64,000 nt of DNA from an uncultured delta proteobacterium (GTDB taxonomy: Bacteria > Desulfobacterota > Desulfobulbia > Desulfobulbales > Desulfocapsaceae), in assembly GCA_903875445.1 (NCBI GenBank), contig CAIQWD010000114.1:1-64000 (forward strand), read 5' to 3'. Both the position numbers and the translations under genes were made by a program. A model generated the notes under the pieces. It saw only the letters and a list, made by a program, of their open reading frames with translations. It had not been told where the DNA came from and searched no databases. Shown here one piece after another: positions 36,481 to 45,654 of the stretch (the first letter of the stretch is position 1; each line of letters opens with the position of its first letter).

Positions 36481-37188
36481 ATGACCGAAATAAAGAAAAC
36501 CCTTAAGGTCGTCCCAGATATTCGCAATAACAAATTGTACTTCACAATTACCGGAACTATTAGCAAAAAAGATTTGGATGCACTTTATACCGACACAAAA
36601 TTCAGCGCTGCCGATCTGCAATCCGGTTTTGATGTAATCGCCGACCTTTCCGGATGTTCAGTGGTACATCTCAATGGCATCGCCACTTTTAGGAAGGTTG
36701 TTAATTATCTTATTGCCAATGGAGCTCAAAACATAGCTTGGGTCGCAACCCCTGAAAGCTTGTTCTACCGGCAGGTAATGAATGTTGCCCAGATCATAAA
36801 CGGCTATAAACCAATTTATGCAGCCACTCGAGAAGAGGCGGAGGAGAAACTCGCAAACACGGTCAAGCGCAACGGTCTCCGCCTTCATCTTCATGACTTT
36901 CCGGTTATTTACAGAGTAAACGGAATAAGTGGACAAAGTGATCTCATCGACATATCAACAAGTGGCTGTGCGGTAAAATCAGCAACCCAACTGCCCTCCG
37001 TGGATGAAGAAATTCTCCTCATTTTTACCTTCCAGCTTCAAGATATCCAGCCGAATATATTTAAAATAAAGGCAAAGGTTGTGAGGGTCGAGGGTGATAC
37101 TTTTGCAACCCTGTTCCTCGATCTTGATAAAGAAGATCAAGACCAGTTATGGAAATGTCTCATTGCCGAGTTGCAACGTGATTTGTAA
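36481..37188 (+). CDS. PilZ domain protein with a STAS-like N-terminus
   Basis: 235 residues. The first 120 resemble a STAS/SpoIIAA-like fold (LYFTITGTISKKDLDALYTD, FDVIADLSGC). Residues from about 130 form a PilZ-like barrel with DISTSGCAV, matching the DxSxxG signature. The arginine motif that precedes it is weak, so c-di-GMP binding is uncertain. A GGATGGAG site precedes the ATG. It is divergent from arsR and convergent with the reductase operon. Confidence 0.65.
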   Translation: MTEIKKTLKVVPDIRNNKLYFTITGTISKKDLDALYTDTKFSAADLQSGFDVIADLSGCSVVHLNGIATFRKVVNYLIANGAQNIAWVATPESLFYRQVMNVAQIINGYKPIYAATREEAEEKLANTVKRNGLRLHLHDFPVIYRVNGISGQSDLIDISTSGCAVKSATQLPSVDEEILLIFTFQLQDIQPNIFKIKAKVVRVEGDTFATLFLDLDKEDQDQLWKCLIAELQRDL

Positions 37189-37260
37189 AGGTTTTGCGAT
37201 ACTTGTTACAAACTTCCGGCAAGTTTTCCGGAATAAATCAACCGGCATTCTTCTGCAAAA

Positions 37261-37293
37261 TGCCCGCCCTTCGCATGGCTGCGAGGGCGGGCA
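37261..37293. terminator. Strong hairpin between convergent genes
   Basis: TGCCCGCCCT (37261-37270) pairs with AGGGCGGGCA (37284-37293), extended inwards by TCGCA/TGCG pairs around a short loop. On the minus strand it is followed by TTTTGCAG, so it works best as the rho-independent terminator of the reductase operon, and it can also stop transcription of the PilZ gene. Confidence 0.75.
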
Positions 37294-37299
37294 CAATTC

Positions 37300-40200
37300 T
37301 CAGACCTTCGTAACCTTTACCTTGCTGTCATAAAAAACCGCTGAACCGCCAACCAGATCGGAGAGGGTTACGTTTTTAGTAACCGGGTCTATCCGCATGG
37401 CGGCATTGAGGTGGAGAGGTACCGTCCTCCTCTTGTCTCCCTTAATGAGTTTTCCATTAATCGTCATATCGGCGGAGCCGCTTGCCCAATGCCCAAAACC
37501 GAGGGGAAAAGCAACAACACCGGGACGGATACCTTCAGTTACATAGGCCTTGCCCTTCATGGGAATTTTCCGTCCACCCTTGACATCCCAGACCCCCTCG
37601 GGGTTACTCGCCGAAGTGACGTGAACCGTATCATCATGACGAATTCCCAGTTTGGCGGCATCTACTGTATTCATGAGAACGTACCCTTCATGCACTATGG
37701 AGAGGAGCCAGTAGTTACTGATAGTTCGAGCCTTGGTCATGGTTATGGTCTTAAAGGTTATGAGATGCAGGTCATAGCCATTATCCTGAATAACCTTACC
37801 AAGGTAATCGGTACCGGCCGGGAGATAGGTCGGAAGTCCTATCATGTTTTTTCCGGTCATGGTGTTTATGCATTTTGCGGTTTTTTCCTGGAACAAGTTG
37901 ATCAATTCTCCATAGGTATTGGTAACCTGTCCGTCTTTGTAAGCCTTGGCAAAGTCTTGATAGCGACCGCCGCGATTCATGGCATAGACAACTTTTTTCC
38001 AGAGCGATTCATTGCCGCCGACGGCAGCCTTCCATTTTTTCTCGTCAAAGACCGAGGGAGGAAGATGCCTTCGCGCCTTGAGAAAAATGATCATTTCCTC
38101 TTCATTTGCTTCAGGCACCGAATCGGAGCCATCCTCTTTTTCGCCAAAGGCTATATCGGCAACTTGTTTAAGGTAGAAATCTTCCGGCCTGCGATAAGGG
38201 ATACCCTTGCCGAAGCCATCAGGGCCAAAGCCCGGTAAATCAAGCTTTTCGGCAATAGCCAAAAAGAGTGCTTCGAAGCATATCGGGATCTCTTCCCCAT
38301 AAACGGAGACCGTAGGCCAACCGGGAAGACTGATGGCAGGATTTCTGATATTCTCAACCTTCCATGGGACCGACGGGTGTGAACCGTGGAATTCCCAACG
38401 TTCAAGGTACGATACATCCGGGAAAATATAATCGGCATAGTTGGATGTTTCTCCGACCATGATATCACAGGCAATATACAGAGGGAGCTTCTTGATGTCG
38501 GTAAGAATTTCAATTCCCGTATGTCCGGCGGGGAGGCTGTAGACGCTGCCGTTCATGTAGGTCATCAATATTTTGATAGGATATGGATAGGCATCGCCTA
38601 TCGACGGAAGGTCCTCCTGGTAAATATCCGAGGCAATAGGGAACCATGGCCGTTTGGTCGGATAGCTGCCGTCAAAGAGGGTGCTTTTTTCATAGGTGGT
38701 CTTCGTCCGCAGCATGTCAACACCAAAAGCGGTGAAATGGTGACTGCCGAACATTTTAGTTACCGGAAAAGGTTGCCCCTTTTTACTCCCCTTGCGATCA
38801 TAGGTTTTTGCCTTGATGCTTCCTCCGGCATAATCATAATTACCAATCAGCAGATTAAGCGTGTAATAGGCGTTATTATTATAAAAGCCGTTGGTATGCT
38901 GCGACGGCCCACGATGGATGTCGACAACCGCTTTGCGTCCATGGGAGGTAAACTCATCGGCAAGGATGAGGATATCCTTTTCACTCACCCCGGCGATATC
39001 CGCCCATTCGGCGATAGTATGCTTTTCCGCTTCTTCTTTTAAGAGCTGCAGGCTTGATTTTACTTTCTTTCCTCCTATTTCGGTACTTACCAACAGGTCG
39101 CCAATGACCGCCGGAGCCTTTTTATCGACCGGATCAAAAGCAACCGGCACACCATTCACCATTGCCACCGGGACATCACAGGTGAAAGTGCGACCATCCG
39201 CTGTTTTATAGTGGGTAGTTGGTTTGCCCTCTTCATCTAGGGCTTCGACCGGTGAAGTGAGGCCTATTTCGCTTGCCCGCAGAAATTTGGTGGGTTCATT
39301 TTTGTCATTAATTTTCACGAGCCAGGCGGTGTTGGCATAATTCGGCTCTCCTGCGGCGGTGGCCGCCGCTTGATTGGTGAGGGCCAGATAGCCGGCATTA
39401 TAGCGTTCTTTTTCGATAATCCATCGGATCATTCCCATAGCCAGGGCTGCGTCGGTTCCTGGTTTTATCGGGATCCATTTCCATGCTTTGGCGGCAAGCT
39501 TACTGCACCTGGGATCGATAACCGCAAATTTGCGACCGGTGATAATGGCCTCGGTGGCTTTGGGGGCGCGATGCGGCGGACCATAATTGGCATCAAATAA
39601 GTTGGTCCCGGCATAGATGACAAATTCACTATTGCCGGTGTCCCCCTGCCAGTAAAATTTGTCGCCGCTATCGAATTCCCCATTCTTCGAATTCCATTTG
39701 GAACTCATCGATTTGCCGGTGAAATAGAGTGACCCCTGGCAAACGGTGGTATGGCCGTTCATATTGATGGAGCCGAATGCTTCCTGGACAAAGCGATCGA
39801 CAACATCTTCACGTCCGCCTTTCATCCTCCCCCAGACAAACATGAATTGATTGTTTTTCGGTCCGAAATCCGGATGATCGGGATCAATCAAGGTGTGAAG
39901 ATGATCTTTAAACTTTTCTTTAAATCCCTCGACCAGGGCTTTTTTCTTCTCCTTATCCTTTTCATCCCAGATTTTTTTTACAGCTTCCCCCATCTCTTTT
40001 GCCATATCAGCGCTGGTTAAAGCCCGGACCGATTTCAACCCATCGACATGGCCTTCGCCAAAGAGATCGCCGCCGCCGATAATTTCATCAATGGCCTTGT
40101 CGAAAGGGAGGGTGATCCATTGCCCATCCCCTCGTTTGCTTCCGGGTTTTCTTTTCAAGACACTCATGATGCGATAGGGATCGTAGGCGGCTTGCATCCC

Positions 40201-40572
40201 CGCCTGTCCTTTCGGGCAGATGGCGCCTTCTATTTTCCCCATCTCTTTTGCCGGAGTTTTATAGGCCGGATGGGGCCACAGAGTCCACGGGCTATAGGGG
40301 TTGCCATCAATTTTCGCGACAATGCCGTCGAGGATTTTCACCTTAATGCCGCAACCGGTATTGCATTGCAGGCAGACGGTGTAGATCTGGTTTTCAGGAT
40401 TATCTTCGAAGAAATCGACATCTTCTCCAGCTGCGAAAGCTTTTTGGATGGCAGCACAGGCCTCCGGCAGATCACGAAGGAAAGCAGCCGAGGCGGCTAC
40501 CGCGCAGGAGGATGACTGAAGAAATGCCCGTCTGGTTATCATAGCTGTTTTTTTCGATGTAATGTCATTCAT
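37300..40572 (-). CDS. Molybdopterin oxidoreductase, TtrA-like catalytic subunit
   Basis: 1090 residues. The N-terminus carries a twin-arginine signal (TRRAFLQ, R14-R15). A [4Fe-4S] ligand set follows: C67, C70, C74 and C119. C278 in HTTVCQGSLYF is the likely molybdenum ligand, and the DMSO-reductase core covers most of the rest, with GTNLFDANYGPPHR and IKPGTDAALAMGM. The size and large inserts fit tetrathionate, selenate and related reductases more than nitrate reductase. With the partner genes it forms an export-type respiratory reductase on the outer face of the cytoplasmic membrane. The substrate is not decidable by reading: tetrathionate, polysulfide, arsenate and selenate are candidates. 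Confidence 0.85.
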   Translation of the reverse strand: MNDITSKKTAMITRRAFLQSSSCAVAASAAFLRDLPEACAAIQKAFAAGEDVDFFEDNPENQIYTVCLQCNTGCGIKVKILDGIVAKIDGNPYSPWTLWPHPAYKTPAKEMGKIEGAICPKGQAGMQAAYDPYRIMSVLKRKPGSKRGDGQWITLPFDKAIDEIIGGGDLFGEGHVDGLKSVRALTSADMAKEMGEAVKKIWDEKDKEKKKALVEGFKEKFKDHLHTLIDPDHPDFGPKNNQFMFVWGRMKGGREDVVDRFVQEAFGSINMNGHTTVCQGSLYFTGKSMSSKWNSKNGEFDSGDKFYWQGDTGNSEFVIYAGTNLFDANYGPPHRAPKATEAIITGRKFAVIDPRCSKLAAKAWKWIPIKPGTDAALAMGMIRWIIEKERYNAGYLALTNQAAATAAGEPNYANTAWLVKINDKNEPTKFLRASEIGLTSPVEALDEEGKPTTHYKTADGRTFTCDVPVAMVNGVPVAFDPVDKKAPAVIGDLLVSTEIGGKKVKSSLQLLKEEAEKHTIAEWADIAGVSEKDILILADEFTSHGRKAVVDIHRGPSQHTNGFYNNNAYYTLNLLIGNYDYAGGSIKAKTYDRKGSKKGQPFPVTKMFGSHHFTAFGVDMLRTKTTYEKSTLFDGSYPTKRPWFPIASDIYQEDLPSIGDAYPYPIKILMTYMNGSVYSLPAGHTGIEILTDIKKLPLYIACDIMVGETSNYADYIFPDVSYLERWEFHGSHPSVPWKVENIRNPAISLPGWPTVSVYGEEIPICFEALFLAIAEKLDLPGFGPDGFGKGIPYRRPEDFYLKQVADIAFGEKEDGSDSVPEANEEEMIIFLKARRHLPPSVFDEKKWKAAVGGNESLWKKVVYAMNRGGRYQDFAKAYKDGQVTNTYGELINLFQEKTAKCINTMTGKNMIGLPTYLPAGTDYLGKVIQDNGYDLHLITFKTITMTKARTISNYWLLSIVHEGYVLMNTVDAAKLGIRHDDTVHVTSASNPEGVWDVKGGRKIPMKGKAYVTEGIRPGVVAFPLGFGHWASGSADMTINGKLIKGDKRRTVPLHLNAAMRIDPVTKNVTLSDLVGGSAVFYDSKVKVTKV

Positions 40573-40577
40573 CTCGA

Positions 40578-41702
40578 TTACTCCTTTGGGGAATGTGCAA
40601 GTGGGAGAAAACGATCAAATCCGGCTCGTAAACCGAGGATGACCAGCCCGAGCAAACCGCAAGCCACCGCCCACTCCGTCATACTGGGAGAATAGGTTAA
40701 CGTGAGTCCTTTGCCGGAAAAAGAAGACGATAAGCCTTCCAGAGGGTCGACCTGTTGGCCTGCAACCAGAACCAGATATCGTGCCACCGCATTGCCGAGA
40801 AGAATCAAGAGCCCGGCAAGGCCGAGAAGAAACGAACCGGCACTCCCTCTAACGATGAACAAGATGAACAGCGGCACAATGGAGCCGAGAACGATCTGCA
40901 GACCCCAGAACGAAGTACTGAAATGTCCGAAGACAATCTGCTGTGCCGGTTGCGCTATTTCGGGCATGTTGCCACTGAGAGATTGCGTCAAAAAGACGTA
41001 GGAGGCGAAGAGATTGATCAAGACCAGAAGAGAAGTGATTTTCCCAAGAAGACCGGGCTGGTATTCTCCCGGCAGATCCCGAAGAAATATTCCCCTAAGA
41101 ACCAGGAGCATGGCTCCGCCTGCCATCAACGACTGCAGAAGATATTGCAGCGGCATGAGAGAACTGTGCCAGAAGAGCCGAGCAGCATTATTGCCCATCA
41201 GTTTGCCGGGTAAACCGCTGACGACAACCGAGACAATCAATCCTATCCACATAATTGCCTGCAATGTCGGATTCTTGGGTTCTGTCGCTGAAACGATGAG
41301 TGCGGCAACGGTTACCAAGCCGAAGACTGTGTAGCCCCAGACGTCCATGGCAACCCCAGAGGACATATTGGCCTGGAAAATGGTCTTCCAGAAACGATCC
41401 ATATGTCCAAGATCGAGGGCAATGGCCGCAAGACCGGCAACGAGAGTCACCAGTGCCGCAAGAAGAGCCGGTCGGCCCGTTCCGGAAAAAGAGGGTACGT
41501 GAAAGATAAGGTCAAGGCTTGCCCAGATAAAGCAGCCTGTAGCGATGCCCCCGAAAAGAAAATAGAGGGAAACCCATAAACCCCAGACCACAAAAGAACC
41601 ATAGTTGGTATGTGCATCTCCTGCGGAGAGAAAATCGGCCAGTCCCCAACAACCTATGGCAAATCCCAGTATTCCAACAAGATAGAGTATTTTCTTATCC
41701 AT
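40578..41702 (-). CDS. NrfD/PsrC-type membrane anchor subunit
   Basis: 374 residues, nine or ten transmembrane helices, of the polysulfide-reductase NrfD family. Seen are WGLWVSLYFLFGGIATGCFIWASL near the start, LDLGHMDRFWKT, and GNNAARLFWHSSLMPLQY. It anchors the reductase to the membrane and takes electrons from menaquinol. It lies 5 bp upstream of the catalytic gene and 9 bp downstream of the ferredoxin gene, so the three form one operon. Confidence 0.88.
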   Translation of the reverse strand: MDKKILYLVGILGFAIGCWGLADFLSAGDAHTNYGSFVVWGLWVSLYFLFGGIATGCFIWASLDLIFHVPSFSGTGRPALLAALVTLVAGLAAIALDLGHMDRFWKTIFQANMSSGVAMDVWGYTVFGLVTVAALIVSATEPKNPTLQAIMWIGLIVSVVVSGLPGKLMGNNAARLFWHSSLMPLQYLLQSLMAGGAMLLVLRGIFLRDLPGEYQPGLLGKITSLLVLINLFASYVFLTQSLSGNMPEIAQPAQQIVFGHFSTSFWGLQIVLGSIVPLFILFIVRGSAGSFLLGLAGLLILLGNAVARYLVLVAGQQVDPLEGLSSSFSGKGLTLTYSPSMTEWAVACGLLGLVILGLRAGFDRFLPLAHSPKE

Positions 41703-41711
41703 TTTCAGCTC

Positions 41712-42536
41712 CTACAGTATGTAGTAGACACGCGGTTTGGTGCCGAATTCCGCTTTCAGTTGCCCCACATTCGGTTTGGCCAGGAGTTCACTGACCAGCG
41801 ATGTCGAATCGTCGGCATCACCGAAATACGTGGCCCGGCCGATGCACGTTGTGGTACAGGCAGGCAGGACACCGTTATGAATACGATCAAGGCAAAAGTG
41901 GCACTTTCGAACATTCCCTATCGGTGAGGAATGCTTGTTGGTTCGCACTCGTTTTCGGCCATACTCGATATTGATATTTCGTTCATAATCATCAGCCCTG
42001 CTTTCGCCGAGGACAACTGTCTCCTCATTTGTCGTTCCTTCTGTATAGGTCCCACCAAAATCATAGGTCCTGGCCCCGTAGGGACAGGCGGCTATACAGG
42101 CACGGCAGCCTATACACTGGTCATAATCCATGACCACAATTCCTTCCGCATTGGTGTAAGTGGCATGAACCGGGCAGGCTTGGGTACAGGGCGGATTTTC
42201 ACACTGCATGCATGGACGCGGTAAAAAGTTCATGGTCACATTGGGATACTTCCCTTTTTCCTGTATGGTTACAGGTCGGTAAACGATACCAGGCGGGAGC
42301 TTGTTGACGGCAATGCAGGCAACCGTGCAGGCATGGCAACCGATGCATCGACGCAGGTCGATGACCATCACCCACTTTCTTTGGGCTTCATTTTTTTTGA
42401 GCGCTCTGCCAAGCTCTTTGTTCATTCGCAGCAGAACATCTTCTTTAGCGGGCGGTTCCGGGGTTTTTATTGTCGCACCGCCGCTGACCGGTGGGGAGGG
42501 TGAACCCTTTTCCATAGGTTGGACTTCATTTGCCAT
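41712..42536 (-). CDS. Four-cluster ferredoxin-type electron-transfer subunit (TtrB-like)
   Basis: 274 residues from the ATG at 42536, picked because AAGGAG lies before it; the longer frame to 42644 has an implausible leader. Four [4Fe-4S] motifs are visible: [35 protein letters not shown] and [30 protein letters not shown] near the end is typical of the DmsB/PsrB/TtrB family. It shuttles electrons between the NrfD anchor and the molybdopterin subunit. It is the first gene of the operon. No N-terminal signal is seen, so it may be exported together with the catalytic subunit. Confidence 0.88.
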   Translation of the reverse strand: MANEVQPMEKGSPSPPVSGGATIKTPEPPAKEDVLLRMNKELGRALKKNEAQRKWVMVIDLRRCIGCHACTVACIAVNKLPPGIVYRPVTIQEKGKYPNVTMNFLPRPCMQCENPPCTQACPVHATYTNAEGIVVMDYDQCIGCRACIAACPYGARTYDFGGTYTEGTTNEETVVLGESRADDYERNINIEYGRKRVRTNKHSSPIGNVRKCHFCLDRIHNGVLPACTTTCIGRATYFGDADDSTSLVSELLAKPNVGQLKAEFGTKPRVYYIL

Positions 42537-42605
42537 GGTCAATCTCCTTGTGATGATGACACCTGAAAAATATGCTATCTCAATGAAGTACTCATTTGAG
42601 GCTGT

Positions 42606-42621
42606 TGCATAAAAAATGCCA
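42606..42621 (-). promoter_or_regulatory. Sigma-54 (-24/-12) promoter of the reductase operon
   Basis: The minus-strand sequence TGGCATTTTTTATGCA has GG at -24 and GC at -12 with exactly 10 bp between them, close to TGGCACN5TTGCW. It lies 70 bp upstream of the ferredoxin ATG. The adjacent gene encodes a sigma-54 activator with GAFTGA, which makes the assignment coherent. Upstream, two CTGTCTA repeats at 42671-42677 and 42694-42700, 23 bp apart, may be activator sites. Confidence 0.72.
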
Positions 42622-42704
42622 TCTATATCTATTTGAAAATACAATGATAAAACTGGAGACTGGGGAATAACTGTCTAAGGAATGAGCAGGATGCTGTCTA
42701 TTAT

Positions 42705-44090
42705 TTAAGCAGATCCCAGTTTTTTGCGGAGGGTCATGCGGTTGATGCCAAGGAGATGGGCGGCCTGTACCTGATTGCCTTCACAGAGATCCAGGGCTTT
42801 TTTTATCAAGATATTCTCAACTTCAGTAAGAAGATGTTTGTATGGTTTTGACTCATCGGCATGAATGAGGAGATCGATCTGTTTGTTGACAGCTTGCTGA
42901 AAACCTTCTTCACCGGCAACGGGAACTTCGGAGAAGGAGAAGTCTTCCTTGCCGAGAATCGTCGAGCGAGCGAGAACGATAGCTCGACGAATGGTGTTTT
43001 CCAGTTCGCGAATATTGCCGAGCCAGGCATGTTTCATCAGTTTCTTGATGGCATTGTCGCTGACTCCCGTCACCGGCGGGGCAACCTGTTTGCCGTAGCG
43101 AAAAAGAAAATATTGCACCAGCTCGGGAAGGTCGTTGAGACGCTGGCGCAACGGGGGAATGGATAAGGTCAGAACATTAATCCGGTGGAGCAGGTCGAGA
43201 CGAAATTGTCGTTCGGAGGCCAGATGTTCAAGGTTCCTGTTGGTTGCGGCGAGTAAGCGGACATCGGTTTTCAGTTGCTGATTGCTTCCCAGTCGCTCAA
43301 AAGTTCCATCCTGCAAAACCCTGAGGACTTTTGCCTGGGCCGCAAGAGGTAACTCGCCAATCTCATCGAGAAATATTGTTCCCCCGTGGCATTGTTCAAA
43401 TCGGCCGATCCGTTGTTTACCGGCACCCGTAAAGGCACCGGTTTCGTAACCAAAGAGTTCGCTTTCCACTAATTCGAGCGGCAAGGATGCGCAGTTGACG
43501 ACAAGAAAAGGACGAGTATTTCGTTTACTATGTTGAATAATAGCACGGGCTGCCAGTTCTTTCCCCACTCCGGTCTCGCCGGTGATGAGAACAGGCAGAT
43601 CTGACTGGGCAATCTGGCCGATTTTTTTGCACATTGAGAGGATCGCCGGACTGGTACCGATAATACACTCTTTATCGTTTGCACCCTCCTGCCAAAGATG
43701 GCCGCAATCACAGTTGAGTTTGGCCTGCAATTTGGAGGCATAGAGAGCTTTGGTGAGGATATCACGGAGTTCGGCATTATTGAATGGTTTGGCAACATAG
43801 TCGAAAGCGCCGTCTTTCATGGCCTGCATGGCGGATGCTGAATCGGCAAAGGCAGTAACCATTATCACCGGTAATTGCGGGTTGCTGATTTTTATATGGC
43901 GTAGGGCGGTCAAACCATCCATCGTCGGCATGCGAATATCCATGAGCACGACTGAAGGTTCATCCCGGGCAATTTCCTCCAGTGCCTGCATGCCATTTTC
44001 TGCGGTACGAATGGTGTATTCTTCACCAAAAGTTCTTTCGAACGCGTAACGAACCGCTTTTTCGTCGTCAACCACAAGGAGAGTTGTCAT
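42705..44090 (-). CDS. Sigma-54-dependent response regulator (NtrC family)
   Basis: 461 residues: receiver with D51 (VVLMDIRMP), AAA+ core with Walker A GETGVGKE, the sigma-54 contact motif GAFTGA and Walker B FLDEIGE, then a Fis-type HTH (NQVQAAHLLGINRMTLRKKL) at the very C-terminus. It is the expected activator of the reductase operon. Its gene begins inside the kinase gene (23-bp overlap), which encodes its partner. Confidence 0.93.
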   Translation of the reverse strand: MTTLLVVDDEKAVRYAFERTFGEEYTIRTAENGMQALEEIARDEPSVVLMDIRMPTMDGLTALRHIKISNPQLPVIMVTAFADSASAMQAMKDGAFDYVAKPFNNAELRDILTKALYASKLQAKLNCDCGHLWQEGANDKECIIGTSPAILSMCKKIGQIAQSDLPVLITGETGVGKELAARAIIQHSKRNTRPFLVVNCASLPLELVESELFGYETGAFTGAGKQRIGRFEQCHGGTIFLDEIGELPLAAQAKVLRVLQDGTFERLGSNQQLKTDVRLLAATNRNLEHLASERQFRLDLLHRINVLTLSIPPLRQRLNDLPELVQYFLFRYGKQVAPPVTGVSDNAIKKLMKHAWLGNIRELENTIRRAIVLARSTILGKEDFSFSEVPVAGEEGFQQAVNKQIDLLIHADESKPYKHLLTEVENILIKKALDLCEGNQVQAAHLLGINRMTLRKKLGSA

Positions 44091-45507
44091 AGGGCAAGGT
44101 GAGGATAAGGGTTGTACCTTTATTTACTTCAGACCGTATATCGAGATGACCTTTATGCTTTTGGGCGATGTTCCAGGCAACCGATAAACCCATACCGGTA
44201 CCATTTTCCTTGGTAGTGAAAAAGGGATCAAAGATATATTTAAGGTTCTCTTCGCTAATACCGCAACCGGTGTCGTTTATGGTGCATTTCAGGGTGTTTT
44301 CGTCGCCTCTGGTGATAATTGTCAGTTTCCCCCCTTGCTGCATTGATTGCAAGGCATTGAGTAAGCCATTCAACACTATCTGCTTGATTCCTGCCGCATC
44401 TACGTGAATGGAAGAAAGATTGTCAGCGAGTTGCTTGTGTATGGTTATACCCGATTTTTCAATTTTAAGACGGGTAATAGCCAGGACATCCTCAACGAGG
44501 CTATTAAAATCGGCTTTTCCTGTTTGGATTTGTGTTTGCCGAGCTAAATGCAGAAACTGCGAGACCGTCGAGTCAATTCTACTGATTTCGTCAATGATTA
44601 CCTTGAGGTCTTCCCCTTGAACGGCTTCCTCCTGCTCACTTGCTCTTTGGATGAGCATTTGAATAGAGGTTAACGGATTTTTTATTTCATGGGCCAGCCC
44701 TGTGGCAAACTCGCCAAGGGCATAGAGCTTTTCCGTTCGAACTAGATTTTCTTGGGCTGCGGTAATCTCATCGACAAGCTGTTTTATCCGCAACGACATG
44801 ATATTGAAGGTCAATCCCAATTCTCGAATCTCGCCGATACCTCTTTCCGGGACGAGCACGCCAAGATTTCCCTTACCGACCTCATGGGCCGCTTGATTGA
44901 GGAGTAAAATCGGGCGGAATAAGGAACGGGCCATCCATAACCCGGCAAAAGTGCCGACAACAGCAATGAGTATTGTTGCTATCCATACGGTTTGTTTCGA
45001 GGCGAGGATGGTTTTATTCAGGTAGCTGACGGTGAAACCAAGTCGCAGATAGCCGATTGTGCCAATTTTTGAGGATATGATCGGCATGAGGATATCCAGA
45101 GGCAGTTCGTTGCTGCTTTCACCGACATCTCGCAGCACTATGAGCCTGTCTGAAGGCAAAAGTGACGGATCGAGGCTTTGTATTGCGATCTCTTCGCGCC
45201 CCTTTGCAAACAATTTCTCTCCTCGATCATTGTATACCTCGCCATAAACGAGCAAGGTATCTCTGGCTGAAAGATAGGAAGAAAACAGCTCATGGAGCTT
45301 GTAATCTTCTTGGTAAAGCAAGGGTTCGATTATCTGATTGGATAAGATTTCTCCCAGCTGAATTGCTCGCGCCCGCAAATCGTCCTGCAGGATTTGCTGT
45401 TCATCTCGTAAAACCAATGAGGCCACCGCCACGGCAGTAATCAGCACCGTGGCCACAATGGAAAGGGAAAACCTCAGTGCTATTCGTTCATGGAATTTAA
45501 CCGGCAA
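44068..45507 (-). CDS. Membrane sensor histidine kinase (HAMP-HisKA-HATPase)
   Basis: 479 residues. A first helix (about 13-30), a periplasmic region of about 140 residues, a second helix (about 175-195), a HAMP linker, HisKA with GLAHEIKNPLTS, and HATPase with NGLLNALQSM and GTGMGLSVAW. The start codon is the ATG at 45507. The small periplasmic domain may read the neighbouring phosphonate-binding-like protein, as in three-component systems in which the solute-binding protein activates the kinase. Confidence 0.9.
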   Translation of the reverse strand: MPVKFHERIALRFSLSIVATVLITAVAVASLVLRDEQQILQDDLRARAIQLGEILSNQIIEPLLYQEDYKLHELFSSYLSARDTLLVYGEVYNDRGEKLFAKGREEIAIQSLDPSLLPSDRLIVLRDVGESSNELPLDILMPIISSKIGTIGYLRLGFTVSYLNKTILASKQTVWIATILIAVVGTFAGLWMARSLFRPILLLNQAAHEVGKGNLGVLVPERGIGEIRELGLTFNIMSLRIKQLVDEITAAQENLVRTEKLYALGEFATGLAHEIKNPLTSIQMLIQRASEQEEAVQGEDLKVIIDEISRIDSTVSQFLHLARQTQIQTGKADFNSLVEDVLAITRLKIEKSGITIHKQLADNLSSIHVDAAGIKQIVLNGLLNALQSMQQGGKLTIITRGDENTLKCTINDTGCGISEENLKYIFDPFFTTKENGTGMGLSVAWNIAQKHKGHLDIRSEVNKGTTLILTLPYDNSPCG

Positions 45508-45654
45508 AAAACGCTCCTTTTTAGTGCCTTAGAAATTCATTTCTTGTTTTAAAAATGAATTTCGTGAAGGTACTTATACTCCCTCGTGGGGTGTTGGAAT
45601 TCTCCAAGTGAACAACCCGGGACTTTTGGTATTTACAGGCACACCGGCCTGCGA

